A stretch of DNA of 53,849 bases from Deltaproteobacteria bacterium Ga0077550 (GCA_001464385.1 LNFB01000250.1:1-53849); one strand, 5' to 3'; counted from the stretch's first letter, positions 26,101 to 37,860 are shown. Notes: a model not told the origin generated them from the letters alone. Numbers and translations are program-made.

Positions 26101-28622
26101 ACCAGGAGGGCTACGATCGCGGGGTCCACGACGCCGACGCGGCGGCGATCCTCGGCAAGCTCGTGACGCTGCGGCACAGCGCGGGGCTGCTGCGCTTCTC
26201 GGCCGAGGCGCGGACGGCCGCGCTCCTGCACTGGGCCTACTGCGGCGACGCCCGCCGGCAGCAGTGGCACCGCCGCGCGATGAGCCTCTTGCGGCTGCGC
26301 GGGGTGTTCTCGCGCTCCGACGCCGTCGACGAGCTCGCGTCCGAGATCGCGACGTCGATCCGCGCGCGCATCGAGACCGGCGCGTTGCCGATGCCGGCCT
26401 CGGTCGCCGAGCTCGCGGCCCGCTACCTGGTCGAGGAGCTGGCCGCCGCGTCGCCGCGGTTCGTCGTCAGCGCCGACGCCGTGGCGCTGCGCGACGGGTT
26501 GCTGCGGCGCCTCGACGAGCCGCAGGGCGAGCCCGGGGCGCTCGACCGCCGCCGCAGCTTCGAAGAGGACCTGCAGGCGCTGGCGGACGATCCGGTCGCG
26601 CGCTTCGAGCTGGCGCAGGCTTGGCTCGCCGGCTGGGTCGCGAGCTCCACCGATCCCGACGTCACGCGCCGCGCCCCGGCCATCGTCGAGGCCGCGGGGC
26701 TCATCGCGATCGACACGGCGCTCGACCGCGAGCCGTCGAGCGGGCTCACGTGGGCCGAGGTCCCCGAGCTGCTCGGGCAGCACCCGCGCATCACCGGTCG
26801 CAAGCTCGAGCTGCGCATCGACGAGTTCGGCGGCCGCCTCGACGGGTTCCGACGCGAGCGGGTGCCGGCGTTCCTGCGCTACCGCGAGCTGAGATCCGCC
26901 CTGGTCCAGCGCGAGCGCGGGCGCCTGCGCCTGGGCGAGCTGCGGCCCAAGGTGCTGACGTCGTTCGTCCGCAACCGCCTGGTCGACGAGGTGTACCTGC
27001 CGTTGGTCGGCGACAACCTGGCCAAGCAGCTCGGCGCGGCGGGCGAGGGCAAGCGCACCGACCTGATGGGCATGCTGCTGCTCATCTCGCCGCCCGGCTA
27101 CGGCAAGACCACGCTGATGGAGTACGTCGCGAGCCGCTTCGGGCTCGCCTTCGTCAAGGTCAACGGCCCGGCGCTCGGCCACGCCGTGACCTCGATCGAT
27201 CCCAACGACGCGCCCAACGCCACGGCGCGCCAGGAGGTCGAGAAGATCAACCTCGCGTTCGAGATGGGCAACAATGTGATGCTCTACCTCGACGACATCC
27301 AGCACACCAACCCGGAGCTGCTGCAGAAGTTCATCTCGCTGTGTGACGCGCAGCGACGCATCGAGGGCGTGTGGAAGGGCCGGACGCGGACGTACGACCT
27401 GCGGGGCAAGAAGTTCTGCGTCGTGATGGCCGGCAACCCGTACACCGAGTCCGGCGACAAGTTCCAGATCCCGGACATGCTCGCCAACCGGGCCGACACG
27501 TACAACCTCGGCGACATCCTGCAGGGCAAGGACGACCTGTTCGCGCTCAGCTACATCGAGAACGCGGTGACGAGTAACCGCGTGCTCGCGCCGCTGGCGA
27601 CCCGCGAGCCGGCCGATCTGCACAAGCTCGTCCGGCTCGCCCAGGGCGAGGAGGTCCCGACCACCGAGCTGTCGCAGTCGTACTCGGCGGTCGAGATCGG
27701 CGAGATCACGGCCGTGCTGCAGCGGCTGTTCAAGGTCCAGCGGGTGCTGCTCGAGGTCAACCGCCAGTACATCGCGTCGGCGTCGATGGACGACCGCTTC
27801 CGCACCGAGCCGCCGTTCAAGCTGCAGGGCAGCTACCGCAACATGAACAAGCTGGCCGAGAAGGTCGTGCCGGCGCTCGACGACGACGAACTCGAGCGCC
27901 TCGTCGACGACCACTACGCCAGCGAGTCGCAGACGCTGACCACCGGCGCCGAGCACAACCTGCTCAAGCTCGCCGAGCTGCGCGGCCGCATGACCGACGC
28001 CGCCAAGGCGCGGTGGGAGGCGATCCGCCGCGAGTTCCAGCGGCTGAAGATGGTCGGCGGATCCGACGAGGATCCGGTGGCGCGCGTGACCGCGGGGCTC
28101 GCCAACCTCGGCGAGGGCCTGCGCGGCATCGAGGCGGCGATGGGCACCGCCGCGACCGCGGCCAGCAAGGCGGCCGGCGGGATCAAGTTCGGCGACATCG
28201 AGGCCCACCTCTACGGAATCCAGCAATCGATCGCCGCGGCCGCGTCGGCGCTCGCGAAGCAGGCCGCGGTGAAGCCGGGGCCCGTGCCGACGGTCGAGCC
28301 CACGTCGCGTCCCGCCGACGCCAGCCACCGCGACGATCTCCTCGCGGGCTACCTCGACCGGCTCGATCGGACGCTGAAGACGCTGGCCTCGCCGAAGTTC
28401 GAGATCGAGGTCCACAACCAGGCGCCGCCGGGGATCGAGGAGCTGCTCGCGCAGCAGATCGCGATCATCGAGCGCACGCTCGTGCCGCTGGTGCGGACCA
28501 CCAACCAGAGCATGGGGAACCCGACCGCGGTCGACCTGCACGTCCAGGAGCTCCTGCGGCTGATGCGGGCGATCGACGAGCGGCTGCGGGCGGTGGTGAT
28601 GGGCCCGGCGCCCCAGCGCTGA
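23163..28622 (+). CDS. Giant AAA-type 'DNA repair ATPase' (DUF3686-like)
   Basis: 1819 aa. The N-terminal half, about 1-430, is a beta-rich region resembling DUF3686 (YEVIRARLDAHAKTLGERAE near the start). From about 470 to 900 it is largely coiled coil. An AAA module follows with Walker A PPGYGKTT (about 1308-1315), Walker B VMLYLDDIQHT (about 1372-1382) and a sensor-1-like VVMAGNPYTESGDKF (about 1420). The tail has further helices and ends near AIDERLRAVV. Homologues are named DNA repair ATPases, but the activity is not proven in general, and no nuclease motif is seen. It directly follows the flotillin gene with an 83-bp repeat-bearing spacer. The membrane scaffold suggests a local membrane-coupled ATPase rather than a nucleoid enzyme. 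The family name is from memory. Confidence 0.8.
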   Translation: MADANVTTGAAPEPSAEASARELEGGSYEVIRARLDAHAKTLGERAEQLNAGRIAAFGGTEMSIIGQCRVRTENNCVPRDIVQVGGRLLFGYNVFIGLRTETALEDVFSLQRWNTGEEGLELAAVPLPDGGPKFLAEPGFVDQFRELYRFYKTARLLQLSRNETKLLAVFQIGADVSDVRVFRWALDARGEPTYVDNRGERDFAFPPSHDFEWRATTREDRREGRHPHVSIRDKVFVETVGGDLTVKIENNTETGEGIYAEPVDEPQQSLDDAQIEYAEIGPLILLRIRPYREDVVRHLVFSTRTQRVVRIDAIGRACVSLPEDHGIIFPGGFFLQDGQNKVFDGDFTNFEFFKVLRSPNGEDVLYVFVDRQAGHYVLLPYNLIRREIQTPVRCNGFSLFDDGKMVVFRTASDEPTKVHPMQVWQTPFVSAEHAAATPTGGGFLHKLGNADLVRGISDCLSVRRFVQEQTPSRQIYEDLIATVTRIIDAYHWLGHAEAYGMAGILGEIRRTAELIVDEFEKVVALRKQAATALAQASKTQNEIVSSIRPDSWTAVAEFMEALARLRTQRGALITLRELRYIDLPVLAKLEEEVTRAFTELSANTVRFLARDESLRPITRQLDELLERVGTIEKTNELVPHVETLGKVSDGLAVLSEVAANLQVDDPTLRTRILEGVSEAFAHCNRVRAVLENRRKELLSHEGKAEFVAQFKLYGQSVQSAIALCDTPERCDEQSSRLMVQLEELEARFSEFDEFVGELTRKREEVYEAFGQRKQMLVDERQRRVANLWQAAERIIAGLSRRASSFANADELNAFFASDGMVLKLRELGERIAELGDSVKSDEVQSRLKSARQDALRGMRDRLDLFEGGADLIKLGKHRFTVNTQPIELTIVPHEGGMALGVTGTDFVEPIVDAEFDATRPFWNQQIVSETEDVYRGEYLAASVLADAEAGVGGLSIAGLDEALRSNALLEVVRKYAADRYQEGYDRGVHDADAAAILGKLVTLRHSAGLLRFSAEARTAALLHWAYCGDARRQQWHRRAMSLLRLRGVFSRSDAVDELASEIATSIRARIETGALPMPASVAELAARYLVEELAAASPRFVVSADAVALRDGLLRRLDEPQGEPGALDRRRSFEEDLQALADDPVARFELAQAWLAGWVASSTDPDVTRRAPAIVEAAGLIAIDTALDREPSSGLTWAEVPELLGQHPRITGRKLELRIDEFGGRLDGFRRERVPAFLRYRELRSALVQRERGRLRLGELRPKVLTSFVRNRLVDEVYLPLVGDNLAKQLGAAGEGKRTDLMGMLLLISPPGYGKTTLMEYVASRFGLAFVKVNGPALGHAVTSIDPNDAPNATARQEVEKINLAFEMGNNVMLYLDDIQHTNPELLQKFISLCDAQRRIEGVWKGRTRTYDLRGKKFCVVMAGNPYTESGDKFQIPDMLANRADTYNLGDILQGKDDLFALSYIENAVTSNRVLAPLATREPADLHKLVRLAQGEEVPTTELSQSYSAVEIGEITAVLQRLFKVQRVLLEVNRQYIASASMDDRFRTEPPFKLQGSYRNMNKLAEKVVPALDDDELERLVDDHYASESQTLTTGAEHNLLKLAELRGRMTDAAKARWEAIRREFQRLKMVGGSDEDPVARVTAGLANLGEGLRGIEAAMGTAATAASKAAGGIKFGDIEAHLYGIQQSIAAAASALAKQAAVKPGPVPTVEPTSRPADASHRDDLLAGYLDRLDRTLKTLASPKFEIEVHNQAPPGIEELLAQQIAIIERTLVPLVRTTNQSMGNPTAVDLHVQELLRLMRAIDERLRAVVMGPAPQR

Positions 28623-28685
28623 TCACAGCGCAGGGCGACGGCGTGCCCGCCAACACTCGGGCATGCTGCGGCATCTGGGTCATCG

Positions 28686-30044
28686 ATGCAGCCCTCTGCC
28701 TCCACGGATGACATGCCCGCCGCGCCCGGCGCCGGCCTCCTGCGCCTGGCGTGGCACTTGGCCGGGCCGACCGACGCCGAGGACCTGGTCCAGGCCACGT
28801 ATGTCCGGGCCCTCGAGCACGACGTGTCGGTGCGCTCGCGGCCGGCGTGGCTACGCGCCGTGCTGCGCAACGAGCAGTGGATGGCGCTGCGCGCCCGCAA
28901 GCGTCGCGACGCCCGCGAACGCGAGGTGGAGCCCGTGCACGACGCCGAGGTCGATCACGTCGTGCACCAGCTGGAGCTCGTGCGGATCGTCCAGCAGCTC
29001 GTCGACGCGCTCGACGACGACGTACGGCTCGTCGTGCGCGAGCGCTACTTCGAGGGGCGCACGTGCGCCGAGATCGCCCGCGTCCACGGCATCCCCGCGG
29101 GCACGGTGCGTTGGCGCCTCAAGCTCGGGCTCGATCGATTGCGCGCAGAGCTCGACGCCAGGCACGGCGGTGACCGACTGCTGTGGGCCGGCACCTTGAT
29201 CCGCCCGATGCTCCCGCCAACACTCGGCGACGCCGCGGCATCCACTCCCACGAACGCAGGCGCCGCGTCGGCGGCCGCGGCGAAAGGAAGCAGTGGGATG
29301 AGCATGATCGGTATGAAGCTCGTGTTGGGTGCGGTGGCGTTGGGGACGGTGGGCATCACGACAGCGGTGGTCGGCACGCGCGACGACGCATCGCCGGCGC
29401 TCGTCGAGCCTCCGGCGGCGCCCGGGCCCGCGGCTGCCGCGGTGTCTGGGGTGCGCACGCAGGATCCGTCGCCGACGGCGGACGAGGGCAGGGCCAAGGC
29501 GGCCGCGTGGGCGCGACGATTGGCGCAGATCCGTGCGGCCCACCGCGCGGCGCCCGAGGCCAGCGCGGCCGAGGTGCGCGCGGGTGCTCCCGCGAAGCGG
29601 CACGGTCCCGGCGCCTGCACCGGCGACGCCTGCGTCGACACGATGGTCGAGGAGGTCCTCGCGATGGTCGACGGGTGCGACGAGTTCATGGCCGCCGCGC
29701 CGCCGCGGGCGATGCTCGAGGCCAAGGTGGTCGGCGCGCCCGATGTCGGCGTCATCGTCGAGTCGGTCGCGTTCGCCGGGGGCGCGGAGATCCCGGCCGA
29801 CCTGCGCGAGTGCCTGACCGAGTCGATGTACGCGCTCGATCTCGGTTCGACCGATCAGAACCTCGAGGAGACGCTGACGCTGGTGCTGGGCACCACGAAC
29901 GACGTCGACCTGTTGGCCGGCGCTGCGATCGACGCCGAGGCGCGGGCGCAGGTCGAGGCCGCGATCGCCGACGCCGAGGCGAAGGGCCAGTCGGGCGAGT
30001 TCCAGATGATCCTGCGCTCGCGCCCCGACACGCCGCCGCGCTGA
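28686..30044 (+). CDS. Membrane-tethered ECF sigma factor with extracytoplasmic C-terminal domain
   Basis: 452 aa, far longer than the roughly 180-200 aa of ordinary ECF factors. Region 2 is LAWHLAGPTDAEDLVQATYV (21-40). Region 4 spans about 105-155 and includes FEGRTCAEIARVHGIPAGTV (122-141). A Ser/Ala linker leads to one membrane helix (about 208-230, MKLVLGAVALGTVGITTAVV). After that come about 220 residues that would lie outside the cytoplasm, with a Cys pair in CTGDAC and others in DGCDE and RECLT. The fused extension may replace a separate anti-sigma sensor. ATG 28713 is a possible later start. Promoter targets are unknown. Confidence 0.8.
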   Translation: MQPSASTDDMPAAPGAGLLRLAWHLAGPTDAEDLVQATYVRALEHDVSVRSRPAWLRAVLRNEQWMALRARKRRDAREREVEPVHDAEVDHVVHQLELVRIVQQLVDALDDDVRLVVRERYFEGRTCAEIARVHGIPAGTVRWRLKLGLDRLRAELDARHGGDRLLWAGTLIRPMLPPTLGDAAASTPTNAGAASAAAAKGSSGMSMIGMKLVLGAVALGTVGITTAVVGTRDDASPALVEPPAAPGPAAAAVSGVRTQDPSPTADEGRAKAAAWARRLAQIRAAHRAAPEASAAEVRAGAPAKRHGPGACTGDACVDTMVEEVLAMVDGCDEFMAAAPPRAMLEAKVVGAPDVGVIVESVAFAGGAEIPADLRECLTESMYALDLGSTDQNLEETLTLVLGTTNDVDLLAGAAIDAEARAQVEAAIADAEAKGQSGEFQMILRSRPDTPPR

Positions 30045-30072
30045 CGTTCGGCGGCGCGACTTACGGCCCGGC

Positions 30073-30107
30073 TCACAGCTCGCCGGCGCTGATCACAGCT
30101 CGCCGGC
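30073..30107. terminator. 20-bp-period duplication forming a hairpin between convergent genes
   Basis: TCACAGCTCGCCGGC occurs at 30073-30087 and again at 30093-30107; the second copy is the end of the M19-like gene, including its stop. Between them GCCGGCG (30082-30088) pairs with CGCCGGC (30101-30107), and CTG/CAG (30089-30091, 30096-30098) can extend the stem over an ATCA loop with a 2-nt bulge. This suits a shared terminator for the converging genes. No T-run is present. Confidence 0.45.
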
Positions 30108-32405
30108 CCGCTCCTCCGCCCGCTCCCACATGCGGATGTAGCCCTCTGCGCTGCGGAACAGCGGCTCGAGGTCGGCCTCGGACACCGCGTCCTTGCGGGC
30201 GTCCTCGATCAGCTCCGGGAGCAGGCCGATGTGGACGAGGCCCTCGGTGTTGAAGTCGAGGGTACGCTCGCCGATGACGGGCTCGGTGAACTCGACGTCG
30301 CCGGCGATCGAGGTGAACGGGTACGTGACGGGGTCGTCCTGCTCGGTGGGGCAGGCGCCGTCGGCGAAGCGCGGGCCGGGGGCGCCGGCGAAGCCGTTGA
30401 GGTCGAAGCCGAAGCCCTCGGCCGGGTAGCCGCCGTTGGCCTCGATGAGCGCGATGCGCTCCTGCAGGCGCTCGAGCATGCTGCCGGGGTTCTGCGGATC
30501 GCGGCAGCGCCCCAGGCCCGTCTTGGAGACGCCGCCCAGCGCGTAGATGCGGCCGTCGTAGGTGCCGCCGTGGGTGCCGGCGGCGGGGTAGTCGGCGGCC
30601 TCGAGCAGCTCGAATGCCCGCGCATAGGCGCGCCGCGGCAGGTGATCGACCTCGATGATCATGCCGCGGCTCATCATCCCCGCGAGCATGGTCTCGCCCA
30701 TGTCCGTCATCGACGCGGCCTGGCAGTAGTCGCCGACCAAGGGCGGCTCGCCGATCGCCGAGATGTACGGGAACGCGGTCGCCAGCGGCGCGTCGGGGAA
30801 GTTGCTGAAGTCGTTGGGCGGCGGGGCGTCGTAGACCGGCCGCGGCATGTTGATGCCGCCGAAGACCACGTCGCCGCCGTCGAAGTTGTGCGGCACGCCC
30901 GCGGGGCAGTCCTCGGTGAAGTTGGACCAGTGGCCGCTGTTGAAGAAGTTGCCGAGCTCGATGAACGAGCGATCACCGTCGCCCGGCGAGAAGGCGTTGT
31001 CGTACTTGTGCACCGGGAAGATGGCGCGCACGCCCATGCCGTAGTAGGCGTCGAGCTGGGCGGCGACATAGGCGTCGTCGCAGACCGGGCCGCCCTCGTG
31101 GGGGACGAGGCGGCAGTCGAAGAGGTCCGAGGTCTCGATGCCGAGGACGACGGCCATCTTGCCGGCGGCGATCACCTCGCGGGCCTCGACCGGGGAGAGC
31201 ACGATGCGGAAGAACCCGAGGCCGGGGCCGCCGGCCTGCGCGTCGATGTAGCGCTCCATCGCGTAGGTCTCCTCGAGGATCCGATCGACCGCGACCATGT
31301 CGTCGCACGCGTAGCGGACCTCCTGGATGCCCTGGCCGGCGGTCATGTTGCAGATGACCGAGTTCGTCGTCGCGTGCTGCACCACGAGGCGCAGGCCGCC
31401 GAGGTATGCGCGCTCGAGCCAGCGGTAGTACTGCGTCTGGTGGGTCGAGCGCGACGGTGCGTTGGGCCACTCGGTGAACTCGGGGTAGCCGGCGGTGGCG
31501 TGGTTGTCGACCGCGAGCTCGCCGACCAGCAGGTCCTGGAGCACCGCCGCGAAGTCGGCCCCGTCGGCGCCCGCGGTGTCGAACGCGTAGCCGAAGAAGT
31601 CCTTGCGGCCCATCTCGCCGTGGAACTGCGCGCAGTCGGACAGCGCGTGCGTGACCCCGAGTCGGTGGAACGGCGCGCCGTGGAAGATGCCGCCACCGCC
31701 GAAGGCGAAGTTCGACAGGATGTGCGAGTGCGTGTCGACGATGCCGTAGAGCGCGCCGTCGTCGAAGGTCGTCTTGGTCACCGCACCGGTGGCGTCGAGG
31801 GTGAGCTCGGGGTGGGCGAGGCACTCGGTCGCGGGCTCGAGGACGAACGCCGTCGCAGCGGCCTCGTCGACCAGGCCGTCGGCGCCGAGCCAGCGATCCG
31901 TGCGGCGGTGGTGCAGCTGCGCCTCGCCGGGGCTGCCGGCCGCCGGCTCGATCATCCACTCGGCGCCCGAGACGTAGGTGTCGTCGACGAGCGTGAGGTC
32001 CGACGCGAGCTCGGTCTGGCGCAGCAGCGGCCCGTCCTCGGCGACGAGGTAGCCGCCGCCTTCGTCGTACAGCAGGTAGGTGCCGAGGTCCGAGGCCTTG
32101 AGGAAGAAGCGCGCCGCACCCTCGCCGTCGCTGGGCGCGAGCGCGTAGCCGTCGTCGGAGGCGGTGCGGATCATCCAGTCGTCGCCGCGGCGCAGGGCGT
32201 AGCAGCCGTTGGCGAGGGCGTTCGGATCGATCTCCGTGCCGCCGCCGGTCTCGGTGCCGCTGCTCGTCGGGGCGGTCGTGCCGCTGGACGTCGCGCCGCT
32301 CGGTCCCGTCGAGGTGTCCGCGGGCGTCGCCGCCCCGTCGTCGCCGCACGCCGCCGCGAGCACGAGGACCATCGACGATGCACACGCGGGGGACAGACGG
32401 GTCAT
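30093..32405 (-). CDS. Large lipoprotein amidohydrolase, M19 membrane-dipeptidase-like
   Basis: 770 aa. Signal ending VLVLAAAC (Cys 20), then a Thr/Ser/Gly linker. Residues about 55-200 form a beta-rich carbohydrate/lectin-like region (GCYALRRGDDWMIRTASDDG). The catalytic part begins GIVDTHSHILSNFAFGG, the first metal-binding HxH. Later elements are AVVLGIETSD, FPVHKYDNAFS, GMIIEVDHLP and GTHGGTYDGRIYALGG, consistent with an alpha/beta barrel amidohydrolase of the M19 type (LxHxxxNxx, xHxxxxx). The substrate is unknown. It converges with the ECF sigma gene, and its 5' neighbour is an acyl-CoA-dehydrogenase-like gene 78 bp away. Confidence 0.68.
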   Translation of the reverse strand: MTRLSPACASSMVLVLAAACGDDGAATPADTSTGPSGATSSGTTAPTSSGTETGGGTEIDPNALANGCYALRRGDDWMIRTASDDGYALAPSDGEGAARFFLKASDLGTYLLYDEGGGYLVAEDGPLLRQTELASDLTLVDDTYVSGAEWMIEPAAGSPGEAQLHHRRTDRWLGADGLVDEAAATAFVLEPATECLAHPELTLDATGAVTKTTFDDGALYGIVDTHSHILSNFAFGGGGIFHGAPFHRLGVTHALSDCAQFHGEMGRKDFFGYAFDTAGADGADFAAVLQDLLVGELAVDNHATAGYPEFTEWPNAPSRSTHQTQYYRWLERAYLGGLRLVVQHATTNSVICNMTAGQGIQEVRYACDDMVAVDRILEETYAMERYIDAQAGGPGLGFFRIVLSPVEAREVIAAGKMAVVLGIETSDLFDCRLVPHEGGPVCDDAYVAAQLDAYYGMGVRAIFPVHKYDNAFSPGDGDRSFIELGNFFNSGHWSNFTEDCPAGVPHNFDGGDVVFGGINMPRPVYDAPPPNDFSNFPDAPLATAFPYISAIGEPPLVGDYCQAASMTDMGETMLAGMMSRGMIIEVDHLPRRAYARAFELLEAADYPAAGTHGGTYDGRIYALGGVSKTGLGRCRDPQNPGSMLERLQERIALIEANGGYPAEGFGFDLNGFAGAPGPRFADGACPTEQDDPVTYPFTSIAGDVEFTEPVIGERTLDFNTEGLVHIGLLPELIEDARKDAVSEADLEPLFRSAEGYIRMWERAEERAGEL

Positions 32406-32483
32406 CGCCGCATGCTAGCCGAATCCCCGGGCGCGGGGTCGGGGCGCGACGCGGCGAGGGGCGGGCGAAATCGCCGCCTCGGC

Positions 32484-33623
32484 TCACAGCGTCGAGGTGT
32501 CGGCGTCGACCCCGAGGAGCACGCGGCCGGCGAGCGCGGTCGCGGTCGCGTTGACCATCGCGTGCTGCGTCGCCACATGGACATCGCGGAAGCACCGCTG
32601 CAGCGACGACGTGTCGTAGACGGCGGTCGCACCGGCGGCGTGGTAGACGAGGTCGACCGCGGCCGCGGACTCGGTGGTCGCGTGTGCGGCGGCCAGCCGT
32701 AGACGCGCCCGGCCCTCGAGGGTGACCGAACACCCGTGCGCGAGCTCGGCCTCGAGGGCCGCGAGCGCGGCGAGGAGCCCGGCTCGACCCGCGGCGATCC
32801 GGGCGGAGGCCTGACCGAACTGCAGCTGCGCGACCTCGCGGCCCGCGAGCGCGTGCTTGGCCCCGGGCGCGCGCTTGGTCGCGGCGAGCGAGGCGAAGGC
32901 CTCGAGCGCCGCCCGTGCGATGCCGATCGCGACCGCCGCGACACCGGCCGCAAGGAGCCCGAAGAAGGGCATGCGGTACAGCGCGCCGTCGATCCGCGGC
33001 ACGCCGAACAGCGAGAACATGCGCTCGGTCGGGACCACCACGTCGTCGACCTGCAGATCGTGGCTGCCCGTGCCGCGCAGACCGCTGACGTGCCACGTGT
33101 CGACGATGCGGGTCTCGTCGGCGCGGAGCAGGACGCTGCGGACGTCGGCCAGTCCACCACCCGCGGGGCCCCCCTCGACGAGCACGCCGACCATGCGCCA
33201 ACGCGCGTGCTCGCAGCCGCTGGCGAACGGCCACCGACCGCGCACGCGGACGCCCCCGTCGACCGGGGTCGCGCGGCCCATCGGCGCGAACACGCCGCAG
33301 CTCGTCGCGTCGGCGGAGCCGTAGACCTCGGTCGCGAGGACCGGGTCGAGGAACACGCTCATCAAGCTGGAGGTCGCGCCGATCATCGCGCACCAGCCGG
33401 CCGAGCCGTCGGCCGCCGCGACCGTCTCGAGCGTCGCGACGTAGTCGGCGGGGGTCGCCTCGGCGCCGCCCTGCGCCCGCGGCACGAGCAATCGGTACAC
33501 GCCGGCATCGACGAGCGCCTGGGCGACCTCGGGCGGGAGCCGGCCGTCGCGATCGATCGCCGCGGCGAACGGGGCGATGCGCTCGGCCGCGACGCGGGCT
33601 CGATCGACCGGCGAGCCGACCAT
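32484..33623 (-). CDS. Acyl-CoA dehydrogenase-fold flavin monooxygenase-like protein
   Basis: 379 aa from ATG 33623. The ordered blocks are LPPEVAQALVDAGVYRLLVP, then ADGSAGWCAMIGAT, GVRVRGRWPFASGCEHARW, GTGSHDLQVDDVVVP and the C-terminal helical RCFRDVHVATQHAMVN. This fits the acyl-CoA dehydrogenase superfamily, in the branch of two-component flavin monooxygenases (DszC/HsaA/HpaB-like). Such enzymes oxidise aromatic or sulfur compounds, or acyl substrates. The catalytic Glu of true dehydrogenases was not identified. Its start overlaps the stop of the upstream membrane-protein gene (TGATG), so translation is coupled. Confidence 0.78.
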   Translation of the reverse strand: MVGSPVDRARVAAERIAPFAAAIDRDGRLPPEVAQALVDAGVYRLLVPRAQGGAEATPADYVATLETVAAADGSAGWCAMIGATSSLMSVFLDPVLATEVYGSADATSCGVFAPMGRATPVDGGVRVRGRWPFASGCEHARWRMVGVLVEGGPAGGGLADVRSVLLRADETRIVDTWHVSGLRGTGSHDLQVDDVVVPTERMFSLFGVPRIDGALYRMPFFGLLAAGVAAVAIGIARAALEAFASLAATKRAPGAKHALAGREVAQLQFGQASARIAAGRAGLLAALAALEAELAHGCSVTLEGRARLRLAAAHATTESAAAVDLVYHAAGATAVYDTSSLQRCFRDVHVATQHAMVNATATALAGRVLLGVDADTSTL

Positions 33624-34549
33624 CAGAATCGTCCGCTCATCGCGATGCCGGTGAACGAGGCGCCCGTGCGCGGATCGAAGTCGAGCTGCGGCGCGACGCG
33701 GACCTGCTGGCGGCGGCGGTTCTCGGAGTCGAAGTTCTTGCGGTACGCGACGCCGTAGGCGAGCAGACCCGCGCCCGCGCCGATCATCGCGCTCGACAGC
33801 TGCAGACCGAAGAGCCGACCCCGGACTGCGCCGGAGAAGCGGTCGACCGCGTCGTCGACCTTGCCCGTGTCGGTGCCTGCGTCGACGAGGTCGTTGGCGA
33901 AGTTGCGGTAGGGCCGGAACACCAGTACGCCCGCCGTGACGCGTCCGATGACGCCGACGGCGAGCAGCGCCGCGCCAGCGCCGATGAACGCGCCGGTCTT
34001 CTTGCTCTTGCCGTTGAGCCACGACTGCTCGACGCCGTCGTAGCGCCCGCGGACCGCACCACCACCGGCGGCGAGGCCCCAGCTCGCCCAGTTGGCCGGC
34101 ATCTGGAAGATCGCCATGATGGCGTTGGCGGCACCCGCCTTGAACGAGCAGGTGCGCACGGCCTCGGTCCCAGTGGGGACGTCGTCGGTCGACTGCAGCT
34201 GATCGGTGCACTGCTTCACGAAGCCCATGCGCGTGAGGCCGAGGATCCACGCCACGCCGCCCGCGACGCCGGCGCCGATGAGCAGCCCGGTGCCCCGCTT
34301 GTACTCGGGCTTCGCGATCGCGGGCGCCGGTGCCGGTGCGACGTTGGCGGGGTCGACCGTGGGCGGCGGCACCTCGGCGGTGGTCGCCGCGGTCTCGGCG
34401 GCGTTCTCGGCCTCGACCTCGTCCCAACCCGGCTGGGTCTCGCCCGTCGGCTGGGCCGGCGCGGCGTGGAGGTACCCCGCCGTCGTCGGTGCCGAGTACG
34501 GGTGGAACGCGAGCACGGTGGCGATGGACAGCGAGGCGAGCCCAGACAT
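33623..34549 (-). CDS. Multi-helix membrane protein of unknown function
   Basis: 308 aa from ATG 34549. An earlier ATG at 34654 would add an Arg-rich stretch. The N-terminus MSGLASLSIATVLAFHPYS looks like a signal anchor. An Ala/Pro/Glu-rich linker (about 30-85) and four Gly-rich hydrophobic segments follow (for example GTGLLIGAGVAGGVAWILGL, TGAFIGAGAALLAVGVIG and SAMIGAGAGLLAYGVAY). The C-terminal beta-like tail RQQVRVAPQLDFDP ends SGRF. It is translationally coupled to the flavoprotein gene, which suggests a shared process, although no pathway is recognisable. Confidence 0.6.
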   Translation of the reverse strand: MSGLASLSIATVLAFHPYSAPTTAGYLHAAPAQPTGETQPGWDEVEAENAAETAATTAEVPPPTVDPANVAPAPAPAIAKPEYKRGTGLLIGAGVAGGVAWILGLTRMGFVKQCTDQLQSTDDVPTGTEAVRTCSFKAGAANAIMAIFQMPANWASWGLAAGGGAVRGRYDGVEQSWLNGKSKKTGAFIGAGAALLAVGVIGRVTAGVLVFRPYRNFANDLVDAGTDTGKVDDAVDRFSGAVRGRLFGLQLSSAMIGAGAGLLAYGVAYRKNFDSENRRRQQVRVAPQLDFDPRTGASFTGIAMSGRF

Positions 34550-34689
34550 CTGCGCCAGCGTATGGGGGAGGTACGGGGCGTGGCAAGCCGCCGATGCGGT
34601 CTCCGTGCGCGATGCCACAGCCTCCCGACGGGTCCGTCGCGCGCGGTGAATCAAGGCGCGCGCGCGTCAGTCATGACCGCGTTTCTCGG

Positions 34690-37695
<3,006 letters not shown>

Positions 37696-37860
37696 CAGCT
37701 GCCCAACGGCTGGACAGCATCGCACGCGCGTGCGCGTCGGCCAACCCACGGGCGGCGGCCGACGGCGATCCGGACCGTCTGCGCCGGAGCTGCGACCGCT
37801 CGCGCGGGTGGCTCGTGCCCGCCGCGCCGCGCCGGGCTAGGCTCGCGAGCGAGAGGCTCC

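Noticed and set aside
22890..28541. An 1883-residue open frame on the minus strand opposite the giant ATPase
   Set aside because: It is the antisense shadow of a GC-rich gene: Leu/Arg/Asp/Val-rich, with no domain motif, while the plus-strand frame has Walker motifs and a ribosome site. The strong third-position GC bias keeps the opposite frame open.
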